Shown here piece after piece: positions 52,336 to 60,954 of a stretch of 64,000 nucleotides of DNA; position 1 is the stretch's first letter, and every line of letters starts with the position of its first letter. The notes under the pieces were generated by a model. The model was not told the origin of the DNA. It did not search any database and saw nothing but the letters and a program-made list of their open reading frames with translations. The position numbers and the translations under genes were made by a program. The stretch comes from an uncultured Chitinophaga sp. (GTDB lineage: Bacteria > Bacteroidota > Bacteroidia > Chitinophagales > Chitinophagaceae), in assembly GCF_937898475.1 (NCBI RefSeq), contig NZ_CALEJS010000039.1:62001-126000 (forward strand), read 5' to 3'.

Positions 52336-52540
52336 GTGCTCGACTTAAGTTTATTTTAGATTTTGGTAAAGGTCTGTACAGCTTTCAATTAATAATAGCA
52401 GATACTATTATAAAATCATTAATTATGATATGAGACGGGAATTACAAAGGCATTACCAAGATAATAAGTAAACACAACTTTTTCAGGTTTTAAGTGTCTT
52501 TTATTAAGAGACTGTTCTACTTAACCACCAGGCATTCGTT

Positions 52541-53938
52541 ATGAAAAGCACGCTCTACCTGTTCATGCTGCTGCTCATCTGCCGGCCTGCCTTTACTCAA
52601 ACCCAGCGGCTGGCCCGCATTATCGCGGAAGCAGATGTGCCGGGCATCCAACTGGTGTATACCAACAACAATACTTCCCATATTTATAACATGGGCCTGG
52701 AAAAAGACGGCGCTCCTCATAAGGTGAGCTCCGGTACTATTTTCGAAGCGGCCTCCCTGAGTAAAACGGTATTTGCCTACGCAGTGCTCCGCCTGTATGA
52801 CAAGGGCCTTATCAGCCTCGATTCTCCACTGCTGGGATACCTGGGCGGCGCTTACGAGCGCTTTACCCAGCCCAACCCGGATTACGCTAAGATAACGGCC
52901 CGGATGGTTCTTCGGCATACCAGCGGTCTGCCCGGCTGGGGAACAGACAGCGGCGCCGTGCTGCAGTTCAAACCAGACAGCTGCTTTTCCTATTCAGGAG
53001 AGGGATACTGGTTCCTGCAGCGTGCGGTAGAACAGGTCACCGGTAAGCCCCTGAATACGGTGATGCAGCAGGAAGTATTTACCCCGCTGGGGATGAAGCA
53101 CAGCAGCTACGTGTGGAACCGGTATATGGATGCGGCGGCCGCCAAAGGGCTGACCGGTGTGGATAAGAACAGGCATCGCAACGCCAACGCCGCTTTCAGC
53201 CTGACCACCAACGCGCGTGATTTCAATATCTTTCTGCAGGCCCTGCTCCGCGGTAAAGGACTGCAACCCGCCACTCACCGCATGATGATGGAGAAGGCCA
53301 GTGCGGCCAACCGCTTTGACGAGAAAGAAAGCCCTGCAGATGCGTATATAGACTGGGGACTGGGCATTGGCCTCCAGCAGAACGAAAAGGGAAAGGCCAT
53401 CTGGCACTGGGGAGACAATGGCGACTATAAATGTTTCTTCATGGCTTTCCCGGATAGCCGCGAAAGCCTGGTATACTTTACCCATGACCGTAACGGTCTT
53501 GATATGATGGCCGATATACTGCACCTTTTCTTTGGCCGGCAAACCGCCTGGGCAACACAATGGCTGAGCTATGGCTATAAACATCCGCTGGTGATCAGGG
53601 ACCTTCGCCGTACGCTGTTGCGGCGCGGCTACGAGAACGCGATGGCGGTTGTGAACGAGAAGAAGCAGAAAGATCCCGGCTACCAGCTAACAAAGCATGA
53701 CCTGAACACCCTGGGTTATGTACTGCTGAACAAAGGCAAAAAGAAAGAAGCGGTGGAGATCTTTAAGCTCAACATACAACTGTTCCCCTTCAACTGGAAC
53801 AATACGGACAGCCGGGAAGAGGCTTATGAGGCGCCGGAGGATAGTCTCCCCGGCATAGAGGATCATGTAAGCTCGCTGGAACTGAGCCCTGGGAAAGGAC
53901 ATGCGGAGGCCACTCCCAACAAACTAAAACAGCCGTAA
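52541..53938 (+). CDS. Exported class-C beta-lactamase-like serine hydrolase
   Basis: 465 residues. Signal peptide MKSTLYLFMLLLICRPAFTQ. The serine-lysine motif is in FEAASLSKTVFAY (about residue 70), the tyrosine motif in YSGEGYWFLQ (Tyr-Ser-Gly), and the third motif in WHWGDNGDYKC (His-Trp-Gly). After about 350 comes a helical tail (LVIRDLRRTLLRRGYENAMAVV onward) with a short tetratricopeptide-like stretch. Such proteins are D-amino-acid or ester hydrolases rather than antibiotic-resistance enzymes. The gene end overlaps the convergent SRAP gene by 15 bases. Confidence 0.87.
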   Translation: MKSTLYLFMLLLICRPAFTQTQRLARIIAEADVPGIQLVYTNNNTSHIYNMGLEKDGAPHKVSSGTIFEAASLSKTVFAYAVLRLYDKGLISLDSPLLGYLGGAYERFTQPNPDYAKITARMVLRHTSGLPGWGTDSGAVLQFKPDSCFSYSGEGYWFLQRAVEQVTGKPLNTVMQQEVFTPLGMKHSSYVWNRYMDAAAAKGLTGVDKNRHRNANAAFSLTTNARDFNIFLQALLRGKGLQPATHRMMMEKASAANRFDEKESPADAYIDWGLGIGLQQNEKGKAIWHWGDNGDYKCFFMAFPDSRESLVYFTHDRNGLDMMADILHLFFGRQTAWATQWLSYGYKHPLVIRDLRRTLLRRGYENAMAVVNEKKQKDPGYQLTKHDLNTLGYVLLNKGKKKEAVEIFKLNIQLFPFNWNNTDSREEAYEAPEDSLPGIEDHVSSLELSPGKGHAEATPNKLKQP

Positions 53939-54682
53939 AGGTATCAATGGCGGCAGGCCTTCGTAATTTTCGGGCGCCAGTACCTGTTCATCATAAGGGT
54001 CGGTTCTGTACAGTGATTTTACCGGCCAGTATTCCAGTGATTCAGCCGGCATCTCATAATCAAAGATCCGTTGCATGTCAAGATCGTTCAGTACGGGGTT
54101 CAGCCATTCACGTTCCAGCTCCTGGGGCAGCATCAGCGGCATGCGGTGCGGATTATCGCCGGAGTTGTGAATGTGCCGCATTACTTCATTGCCGCTGCGG
54201 ATCAGGATCGCAAAAGTACCCGTCAGCTCTCCGTCGGCATTCGGTATATGCGAGTAGTTGAAAAGCCCCGGCAAGAGGAACACCTTACGTTCTCTTAACC
54301 TGATGTGGTAAGGCACTTTCTTTTTCCAGCCAACATCCCTGAACTCATAAAAGCCCGTAGCAGGTATCAGGCAGCGGTTCTGGCGTATACGGTGCCAGTA
54401 GGAATTTTTGTCTCCCACTACACGTTCGCTGCGGATGTTCAGCATCCAGTTGCGTTCCTTTTTCAGGTTGTCCGCCTTCATATAGGGAGCAATAACGCCC
54501 CATTCAAATTTTTTCAGCTTCAGTTGTCCGCCTTCGTTGGTGATCACCGGCCATTTGGGATAGGCCTGTCCCACCATGTGATAGGTAGCCGTAAAATCGA
54601 TGTCCATAGCGCTGCTGTCCAGCTCAGGAAGTAAGGCATAGATAGATGCGATGTCAGAAGAAAAGGAGAGATGATAGCACAT
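53924..54682 (-). CDS. SOS response-associated peptidase (SRAP/HMCES/YedK-type)
   Basis: 252 residues. The invariant Cys2 (MCYHLSFSSD) forms a covalent link with abasic sites in single-stranded DNA once Met1 is removed. Other active-site parts are NIRSERV (Asn/Arg), CLIPATGFYEF (Glu) and NPHRMPLML (His). It shields abasic sites during replication and releases them later. It lies 13 bases downstream of an unknown gene on the same strand and overlaps the beta-lactamase-like gene at its end. Confidence 0.92.
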   Translation of the reverse strand: MCYHLSFSSDIASIYALLPELDSSAMDIDFTATYHMVGQAYPKWPVITNEGGQLKLKKFEWGVIAPYMKADNLKKERNWMLNIRSERVVGDKNSYWHRIRQNRCLIPATGFYEFRDVGWKKKVPYHIRLRERKVFLLPGLFNYSHIPNADGELTGTFAILIRSGNEVMRHIHNSGDNPHRMPLMLPQELEREWLNPVLNDLDMQRIFDYEMPAESLEYWPVKSLYRTDPYDEQVLAPENYEGLPPLIPLRLF

Positions 54683-54695
54683 AAGGGGTCAGGGA

Positions 54696-55208
54696 TTAAA
54701 TTTTTTCAAGCTCATTAAGAGAGATCTGTCTTGTATCTTTTCCATGCTGCAAATTAATAAGCAATTCACCAAATTGCAATGTAAGCCGAACGTCTATCTG
54801 TGTGTTCCTGCCCGGTTTCCAGCCGGTATACAGGTTAATGTATTTTTTGATGCAGGCCGTCAGCTGTGCGTCTGGCTGCCATTCGCGCTCCCGCAGGTGG
54901 TTCAGGTATACATGATAGCCGTTAGGCTGGCTGGCCGCGATATACAGCTTGTTCCTGTCCAGGGGATCAGTTATATTGTAGCGCTGCCTGCGATGATCCG
55001 CCGCGATCGCCTGCATATGAAGGTCGGCGTCTTCCGCTTCGCGGTAGGGCGTAAGCAGGAATGCTTCCTTTATCTTGCTGGTCCTGCCCCGTGGGTAAGA
55101 CTGGCGAACATAGTAGCGGTGGCCCTGCAGGGTCAGCTCATCCAGCGCGTCTTTAAAAAGTAATTTCAAGGGGTTGTGCATAGGTGCGTAAACCAATGTT
55201 ATCGGCAA
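54696..55208 (-). CDS. Unknown protein upstream of SRAP
   Basis: 170 residues from 55208; an alternative start is at 55181 (161 residues, MHNPLKLLF). I do not recognise a family. The sequence is basic and soluble: TLQGHRYYVRQSYPRGRTSKIKEAFLLTPY, then a Leu/Arg-rich middle (HLREREWQPDAQL) and a tail with QIDVRLTLQFGELLINLQHG. There is no signal peptide or membrane helix. Its gap to SRAP is 13 bases, so they are probably one operon. A nucleic-acid-linked role is only a guess by association. Confidence 0.7.
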   Translation of the reverse strand: MPITLVYAPMHNPLKLLFKDALDELTLQGHRYYVRQSYPRGRTSKIKEAFLLTPYREAEDADLHMQAIAADHRRQRYNITDPLDRNKLYIAASQPNGYHVYLNHLREREWQPDAQLTACIKKYINLYTGWKPGRNTQIDVRLTLQFGELLINLQHGKDTRQISLNELEKI

Positions 55209-55336
55209 TTTACGCCAAATGTCTTAGTCTGTTTAAAATTACCAGGTACCTTTTTTGTGTGCATTTGCGGAAGCTGCGGCCTTTGTGCAGTATGAACTGA
55301 CCGGGGCTACCGGCCTGTTTTACTACTGAGGGGAAT

Positions 55337-55376
55337 ATCGCCCCCGGGTAACGACCTTGTCGGATCCGGGGGCGAT
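55337..55376. repeat. Nested GC-rich hairpin
   Basis: Outer stem ATCGCCCCCGG with CCGGGGGCGAT (perfect 11 bp); inside it a second stem CGAC, loop CTT, GTCG. Followed by CCTTTT. It may be a terminator or part of a small RNA. Confidence 0.7.
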
Positions 55377-55465
55377 CCTTTTAGGAGCCGGTACGGAGCT
55401 TTTGGCAGGGAGAAGGACATTCCTTTTACAATCTTTCTCCATTCCACCTGCTTCCGTAGATAATT

Positions 55466-55534
55466 CCTTCTTTATAAAGAAGGGATGAACAAGGTATCAA
55501 TAAGGGATGAATAAGGGCTCAACAAGGGAATATC
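55466..55534 (+). repeat. 18-bp palindrome and five 11-bp tandem repeats
   Basis: The palindrome is CCTTCTTTA followed by TAAAGAAGG. Starting in its right half, five 11-bp units follow: AAGGGATGAAC, AAGGTATCAAT, AAGGGATGAAT, AAGGGCTCAAC, AAGGGAATATC (55480-55534). The AAGG core recurs exactly once per helical turn. Confidence 0.82.
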
Positions 55535-55757
55535 TCCTATCAAACACCCTGCTGTACAGCAATACAACATGAAAAGGCAGCGGAAACCCGCTACCAGCAA
55601 GAAGGAATGCACTAAAATCCGTAGTATAGCTGACCCCAAAGGACTGTCAGGGGGTAGGGCCAGCCGCTAAAGCAATGATCAATGTAGAAGATTATCAACC
55701 AATGCACTTTGCTGTTAAATATTTTCCAATATGGATAGATTCCGCTTTAACAGCCAC

Positions 55758-55765
55758 TAATTTTG
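55758..55765 (+). promoter_or_regulatory. -7 box of icmF
   Basis: TAATTTTG, 83 bases before the ATG. Matches TAnnTTTG. TATTTTCG at about 55799 is a weaker alternative. Confidence 0.45.
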
Positions 55766-55848
55766 TGCCCGCTTTCATGCCGGAAGGGCAGCAGTCCCTA
55801 TTTTCGTAACTTGCAGCCGACGGCTTTACTAAAAGGAAGAAAACGGAT

Positions 55849-58800
55849 ATGTCTTATACACCTCAACATAAAATACGGATCGTAACAGCAGCATCTTTAT
55901 TTGACGGCCATGATGCCGCTATTAATATCATGCGGCGAATCATGCAGGCCAAGGGGGCAGAAGTGATACACCTGGGGCACAACCGCTCGGCGGCAGAGAT
56001 CGTGGATTGCGCCATTCAGGAAGACGCCCAGGGCATAGCCGTTACTTCTTACCAGGGCGGACACGTAGAATTCTTTAAGTACATGTATGACCTGCTGCGC
56101 GAAAAAGGCTGCGGGCATATCAAAATATTCGGTGGCGGTGGCGGCACCATCCTGCCTGCAGAGATAGAAGAGCTGCATGCCTATGGCATTACCCGCCTCT
56201 ATTCTCCGGACGATGGCCGCCATATGGGCCTGGAAGGCATGATCGAAGATGTGATCAGGCAATGTGATTTCCAGACCGTGGCCAGGCTGAACGGCCAGCT
56301 GCAGGAATTATCCCGCGCGCAATACAAGATCATCGCACAGGCCATCACCATTGCGGAAAATGACCTGCTGGAAAACTGGCAGCCGGTTGCTCCCGGCAAC
56401 ACGGCCGTACTGGGTATCACCGGTACGGGCGGCGCAGGAAAGAGCAGCGTGACAGATGAGCTGGTGCGCCGTTTCCTGCACAACTATGAAGATAAGACGA
56501 TTGCCGTTATCTCGGTAGATCCCTCCAAGAAAAAGACCGGCGGCGCCCTGCTGGGCGACCGTATTCGGATGAACGCCATCCACCATCCCCGGGCCTATAT
56601 GCGCTCACTGGCCACCCGCGAAAGCGATAAGGCCATCAGTGAACATATACAGGAAGCGGTGGATATCTGCAAACAGGCAGGGTTTGACCTGATCATCCTG
56701 GAAACCTCCGGTATAGGGCAGAGCGATACGGCCATCACCGATTACTGCGATGTGTCGCTGTATGTAATGACGCCGGAATATGGCGCGGCTTCCCAGCTGG
56801 AAAAAATCAACATGCTGGATTATGCAGATGTGATCGCCATCAACAAATTTGATAAAGCCGGCGCACTGGATGCCCTGCATGATGTGCGCAAACAATACAA
56901 ACGCAATCATAACCTGTGGACGGCTAAAGACGAAGACCTGCCGGTGGTAGGAACGATTGCTTCCCAGTTCAATGATCATGGAATTAACCAGCTCTTCGAA
57001 AAACTGGTACATGTTATAGAAGAGAAGAAAGGCCTTCATTTTGGCGCTCCGCTGAAACATGAACGCCCCAATGATACCACTACCAAATCACAGATCATCC
57101 CGCCTGCCCGGGTGCGCTACCTTTCAGAGATCACGGAAGCCATACACGATTATGGCCGCTGGGTGAACGAACAATGCGCGCTGGCTACGCAGCTGTACCA
57201 GGTAGAAGGTATACTGGCCATGAAAGAGCTGAAAGCGGCAGATGAACTGAATAACATCAAAACACACCTGCTGCAGCAGCTGCATCCCGAATGTTATAAA
57301 CTGATCACGGAGTGGCCTGCGCTGCAGCAGCAATACAAGGCAGATCATTATGAGTTCCAGGTCAGGGCTAAGGTGATCAAACTGCCCCTGTACGCAGAAA
57401 GCCTGTCACATTCCCGCATTCCTAAAATCAGTTTACCTGCGTATAAAGACTGGGGCGATATTCTCCGCTGGCAGCTGACGGAAAACCTGCCGGGAGCGTT
57501 TCCTTATGCAGCGGGCGTATTTCCGCTGAAACGCGAAGGGGAAGATCCTACCCGTATGTTTGCAGGGGAAGGCGGTCCGGAAAGGACCAACAAACGCTTT
57601 CACTACGTATCGCTGGATCAGCCGGCAAAACGCCTCAGCACTGCTTTTGACAGTGTTACGCTCTATGGTGAGGATCCGGCTTACCGCCCCGATATCTACG
57701 GTAAAGTAGGCAATTCCGGGGTGAGTATTGCTACGGTGGATGATGCCAAGAAACTGTACAGCGGCTTTGATCTTTGCGATCCCAAGACTTCCGTGTCTAT
57801 GACGATCAACGGTCCGGCGCCTATTATACTGGCCTTCTTCATGAATGCCGCCATCGATCAGCAGTGTGAAAAATATATTGCGGAGAACGGGCTCGCCGCA
57901 CAGGTGGAGGCCCGCATCCGGGAAAAGTTCAAAGATCATCCGCTGCCGCATTACAACGGCGATTTACCCAATGGCAATAACGGCCTGGGTTTACAGCTGC
58001 TGGGTATAGCCGGCGATGAAGTACTGGACAAAGAGGTGTATGAAAAGATAAAGGCGCATGCCCTGAGTACGGTAAGGGGCACCGTGCAGGCCGATATCCT
58101 GAAAGAAGACCAGGCACAGAATACCTGTATCTTCTCTACAGAATTTGCCCTGAAACTGATGGGAGATGTACAGGCTTATTTTATTGATCATGCCGTACGT
58201 AATTTCTATTCTGTCAGCATCTCCGGCTATCATATCGCGGAAGCAGGCGCCAATCCTATTACGCAGCTGGCCTTTACGCTGGCCAACGGTTTTACGTATG
58301 TAGAATACTACCTGAGCCGCGGTATGCACATTGATGATTTTGCACCTAACCTTTCCTTCTTCTTCAGTAACGGCATGGATCCCGAGTATGCGGTGATTGG
58401 CCGTGTGGCCCGACGTATATGGGCCAAGGCCATCAGGTATAAATACAAAGGAAACGACCGCTCGCAAAAACTGAAATATCATATACAGACTTCCGGACGC
58501 AGCCTGCACGCACAGGAAATTGACTTTAACGACATTCGCACCACGCTTCAGGCATTGTATGCCATCTATGACAACTGTAACTCGCTGCACACAAATGCGT
58601 ATGATGAAGCGATCACCACGCCCACGGAAGAGAGTGTACGCCGCGCCATGGCCATCCAGCTGATCATCAACCAGGAACTGGGTACCGCTAAGAATGAGAA
58701 TCCCATCCAGGGATCTTTCTTTATTGAAGAACTGACAGACCTGGTAGAAGAAGCCGTGCTCATGGAGTTTGACCGCATCACGGAACGCGGCGGTGTGCTG

Positions 58801-59175
58801 GGCGCCATGGAAAGAATGTACCAGCGCAACAAGATCCAAGAAGAGAGCTTATACTACGAATCCCTGAAACATGCCGGGCAGTATCCTATTGTTGGCGTGA
58901 ATACCTTCCTGAACAAGAACGGCTCGCCTACTACCATTCCCGCAGAAGTGATCCGTTCTACCACTGCGGAGAAAGAGTTCCAGATCAAATCAGTGGAGGC
59001 GTTTCAGCAAAGGCATGCGCATAAGAGCGCGGAGGCCCTGAAGCAACTGCAGGCGGTAGCGGTAAAGAACGGCAACCTGTTTGCGGAATTGATGGAAACG
59101 GTGAAGCATTGCTCACTGGGGCAGATCACGCATGCGTTGTATGAGGTAGGAGGGCAGTACAGGAGGAGTATGTAG
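55849..59175 (+). CDS. icmF: Fused isobutyryl-CoA mutase IcmF (B12 domain, G-protein chaperone, mutase)
   Basis: 1108 residues in one chain. Residues 1-140 are the cobalamin-binding domain with DGHDAA (His21 as cobalt ligand). About 180-420 is a MeaB-like GTPase: P-loop GITGTGGAGKSS near 190, IISVDPSKKK-type segment AVISVDPSKKKTGGALLGDR, and INKFDKAGA. From about 530 is the mutase barrel, where GVFPLKREGEDPTRMFAGEG carries Phe at the position occupied by Tyr in methylmalonyl-CoA mutase, pointing to isobutyryl/butyryl-CoA. The G domain loads and guards the cofactor. No cobalamin riboswitch is evident upstream. Confidence 0.92.
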   Translation: MSYTPQHKIRIVTAASLFDGHDAAINIMRRIMQAKGAEVIHLGHNRSAAEIVDCAIQEDAQGIAVTSYQGGHVEFFKYMYDLLREKGCGHIKIFGGGGGTILPAEIEELHAYGITRLYSPDDGRHMGLEGMIEDVIRQCDFQTVARLNGQLQELSRAQYKIIAQAITIAENDLLENWQPVAPGNTAVLGITGTGGAGKSSVTDELVRRFLHNYEDKTIAVISVDPSKKKTGGALLGDRIRMNAIHHPRAYMRSLATRESDKAISEHIQEAVDICKQAGFDLIILETSGIGQSDTAITDYCDVSLYVMTPEYGAASQLEKINMLDYADVIAINKFDKAGALDALHDVRKQYKRNHNLWTAKDEDLPVVGTIASQFNDHGINQLFEKLVHVIEEKKGLHFGAPLKHERPNDTTTKSQIIPPARVRYLSEITEAIHDYGRWVNEQCALATQLYQVEGILAMKELKAADELNNIKTHLLQQLHPECYKLITEWPALQQQYKADHYEFQVRAKVIKLPLYAESLSHSRIPKISLPAYKDWGDILRWQLTENLPGAFPYAAGVFPLKREGEDPTRMFAGEGGPERTNKRFHYVSLDQPAKRLSTAFDSVTLYGEDPAYRPDIYGKVGNSGVSIATVDDAKKLYSGFDLCDPKTSVSMTINGPAPIILAFFMNAAIDQQCEKYIAENGLAAQVEARIREKFKDHPLPHYNGDLPNGNNGLGLQLLGIAGDEVLDKEVYEKIKAHALSTVRGTVQADILKEDQAQNTCIFSTEFALKLMGDVQAYFIDHAVRNFYSVSISGYHIAEAGANPITQLAFTLANGFTYVEYYLSRGMHIDDFAPNLSFFFSNGMDPEYAVIGRVARRIWAKAIRYKYKGNDRSQKLKYHIQTSGRSLHAQEIDFNDIRTTLQALYAIYDNCNSLHTNAYDEAITTPTEESVRRAMAIQLIINQELGTAKNENPIQGSFFIEELTDLVEEAVLMEFDRITERGGVLGAMERMYQRNKIQEESLYYESLKHAGQYPIVGVNTFLNKNGSPTTIPAEVIRSTTAEKEFQIKSVEAFQQRHAHKSAEALKQLQAVAVKNGNLFAELMETVKHCSLGQITHALYEVGGQYRRSM

Positions 59176-59180
59176 GTTTA

Positions 59181-60512
59181 TTACGGCTCCATCTTCAGCC
59201 TTTTTACCACCGTTTCTCCCACCAGCCTTCCCTGATCAATGCCATACACTACGGCGGGGGTAAAGTGAATACCGCCATACAACCTGCTTTTGGCTGCTTC
59301 TTCGCTGGCGGCCAGGAAGCTGCTGAAGTGCCTGGGTGGCAGGCCAAATTCAATTTCAGTGCTGTCATTGAATGCCAGTGAATTGCCATACAGCTGGGTA
59401 AGCACCGCGGCGCATGCGGTAGATGCTACGCTATGGCCGCTGGTATATTCGGGGAAAGGTGGTGTTTGCAGGTAAGGTTTCCATTCTTCATCCATGTATT
59501 TATTGATCACTGTTTCCGGGCGGATCAGGTTACTGCGGAACTTCTCATCCCAGCAAACGATAAAGGCGTCCATTAAGGCTATTGCCACCTTGGCGTAGGT
59601 GCAAACGGTTTTGTTGAAATCTGCCTGTGCATTTTGGGCGGCAATACCGCATATATTGATCCAGTGGCCGCCGGGAGTGATCTTTTTAGTGGCAAACGAT
59701 ACGTGCCCGGAGAGGTTTACCTTATAGGGGTTACAATCCCAGAAATCGGCTATTTCACGCTGTTCCTGGGTCAGGTTGTTGCCGATGAGGTAAATCTCCT
59801 TCACCATTTTATAGAAACCGCTGCTGCTGTCTTTCATGTTAAAGGCAGGGGGGCGGGGCGCGGTAAAGGCGTTGGCGCTGTCCAGCACCATGAGCCGCAT
59901 TTCATTCCAGTGGGGCTCTATGGCGCTCATGTAAGCGGGCGGGGTGGGAGCCCAGCGGCCTTCTTCACTGGTAACGGTATATTTCACTGCAGAACGGGTC
60001 TGCGCGTAATTATCCCCTTTAGCCCAGTCCAGGATAGCTTTTGACACCTGCTGTCCGTAGGCGGCAGATTGCTGTACCTTTTCGGCGCTCAGGCCGGATT
60101 GCAGGGCAATCAGCTGCAGGGAGTCGATTGCCAGCTGCATATCATTTTCGGAAAAGATCAGGGCTTTACCCGTGTTGGCCATGGCGATCAGGGATGCCAG
60201 CTGAAAATTGACCGCGGCGGTATCTGCGGGAGGGGGCGTGGCCGTAAGGCCGTGCAGCTGACCTGCCAGGGAGTGGTATCCCTTGCCTGAGTGGGCGATC
60301 ACCTCGTAGCCGGCAATGGTGGCGTAAGCATAGATACGGCTGGCTACGGGTGGAGAGAAAATGTCGTGTACAATCACATCCGTCAATTGCTTCACCGTCC
60401 TGGAATAAAGCAGGGGATCATTTATGGAGTGGCCATTATCCGCTGCTGGCTGGCGGCAGGCGCTGATGCACAGCAGTACCGTCAGCAGGTATAGACTATA
60501 CTTTTTAAACAT
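59181..60512 (-). CDS. Vanadium-dependent haloperoxidase/PAP2-family lipoprotein
   Basis: 443 residues. Lipobox at LLCISACRQ, so anchored outside the inner membrane. The C-terminal half has the vanadate/phosphate-binding motifs: RPETVINKYMDEEWKPYL (Arg), FPEYTSGHSVAST (Ser-Gly-His) and RLYGGIHFTPAVVYG (Arg and His). Bacterial members may be haloperoxidases or acid phosphatases of the same fold; sequence alone cannot separate them. It ends five bases from the convergent icmF stop. Confidence 0.85.
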   Translation of the reverse strand: MFKKYSLYLLTVLLCISACRQPAADNGHSINDPLLYSRTVKQLTDVIVHDIFSPPVASRIYAYATIAGYEVIAHSGKGYHSLAGQLHGLTATPPPADTAAVNFQLASLIAMANTGKALIFSENDMQLAIDSLQLIALQSGLSAEKVQQSAAYGQQVSKAILDWAKGDNYAQTRSAVKYTVTSEEGRWAPTPPAYMSAIEPHWNEMRLMVLDSANAFTAPRPPAFNMKDSSSGFYKMVKEIYLIGNNLTQEQREIADFWDCNPYKVNLSGHVSFATKKITPGGHWINICGIAAQNAQADFNKTVCTYAKVAIALMDAFIVCWDEKFRSNLIRPETVINKYMDEEWKPYLQTPPFPEYTSGHSVASTACAAVLTQLYGNSLAFNDSTEIEFGLPPRHFSSFLAASEEAAKSRLYGGIHFTPAVVYGIDQGRLVGETVVKRLKMEP

Positions 60513-60954
60513 AACGTGCGGCTTGTTTTCTTCCGAAACAACACCAAGTTATTATTATTACGGCTTACTACATAATATTGTTGCAGGGGAAGGGAGAGAG
60601 GGAGAGCGTGTTACTACTTTCCCCTGTACAAAGCACTGAGCACAGGGGAAAGTAAAGTAACAGGTTTCGGCGCGATTGCGTATAGACGCTAGTTTTCACG
60701 ACGTGGAATTATAAGAGCATTTACAGTAAAACCCGATAATACAAATCAGCGATATGCTAATAGCAGATCCGATTGGGTGACCAGGTAACAATGAATGTTC
60801 AGAATAGCGGTATGAAATAATAACGAATCTAAAATAAGGTTTAAGCGATCAGCAGATAATGGTTATCGTTCAAATTGGCGTCCAATCAATTCAGCGTCAG
60901 ATGTGTAAACGCTACACAATCTTAACTTAATTTTTTGTTAAAAAAAAGTTTTTT
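60513..60954. other. 442-bp spacer with a long hairpin
   Basis: Near the haloperoxidase start a purine-rich run (60588-60608) is followed by a long hairpin (60610-60661). The remaining 290 bp up to the NrtR gene are A/T-richer and show no repeat, box or frame that I trust. Confidence 0.4.
60610..60661. repeat. 18-bp inverted repeat with 14-base loop
   Basis: ACTTTCCCCTGT (60616-60627) and its exact complement (60642-60653), extended by GTTACT and AGTAAC beyond a two-base bulge. About 100 bases upstream of the haloperoxidase ATG. Confidence 0.75.

Larger units (their letters stand above)
55209..55848. other. 640-bp spacer before icmF with nested hairpin, palindrome, 11-bp repeats and a promoter
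   Basis: In order: a GC-rich hairpin at 55337-55376, an 18-bp perfect palindrome at 55466-55483, five 11-bp repeats at 55480-55534, short dyads (GCTGTACAGC near 55549), and the -7 box of icmF at 55758. No coding frame is convincing. The 55250-55380 part could be a structured RNA; I cannot match it to a known class. Confidence 0.5.

Noticed and set aside
55535..55848. Cobalamin riboswitch upstream of icmF
   Set aside because: AAGGGAAT and a GCCAC-like piece occur, but in the wrong arrangement and partly within the 11-bp repeats; the full conserved core is missing.
55849..59175. Methylmalonyl-CoA mutase as the name for the B12 enzyme
   Set aside because: The single-chain order B12 domain, G domain, mutase and the Phe in GVFPLKREGEDPTR fit IcmF, not methylmalonyl-CoA mutase.
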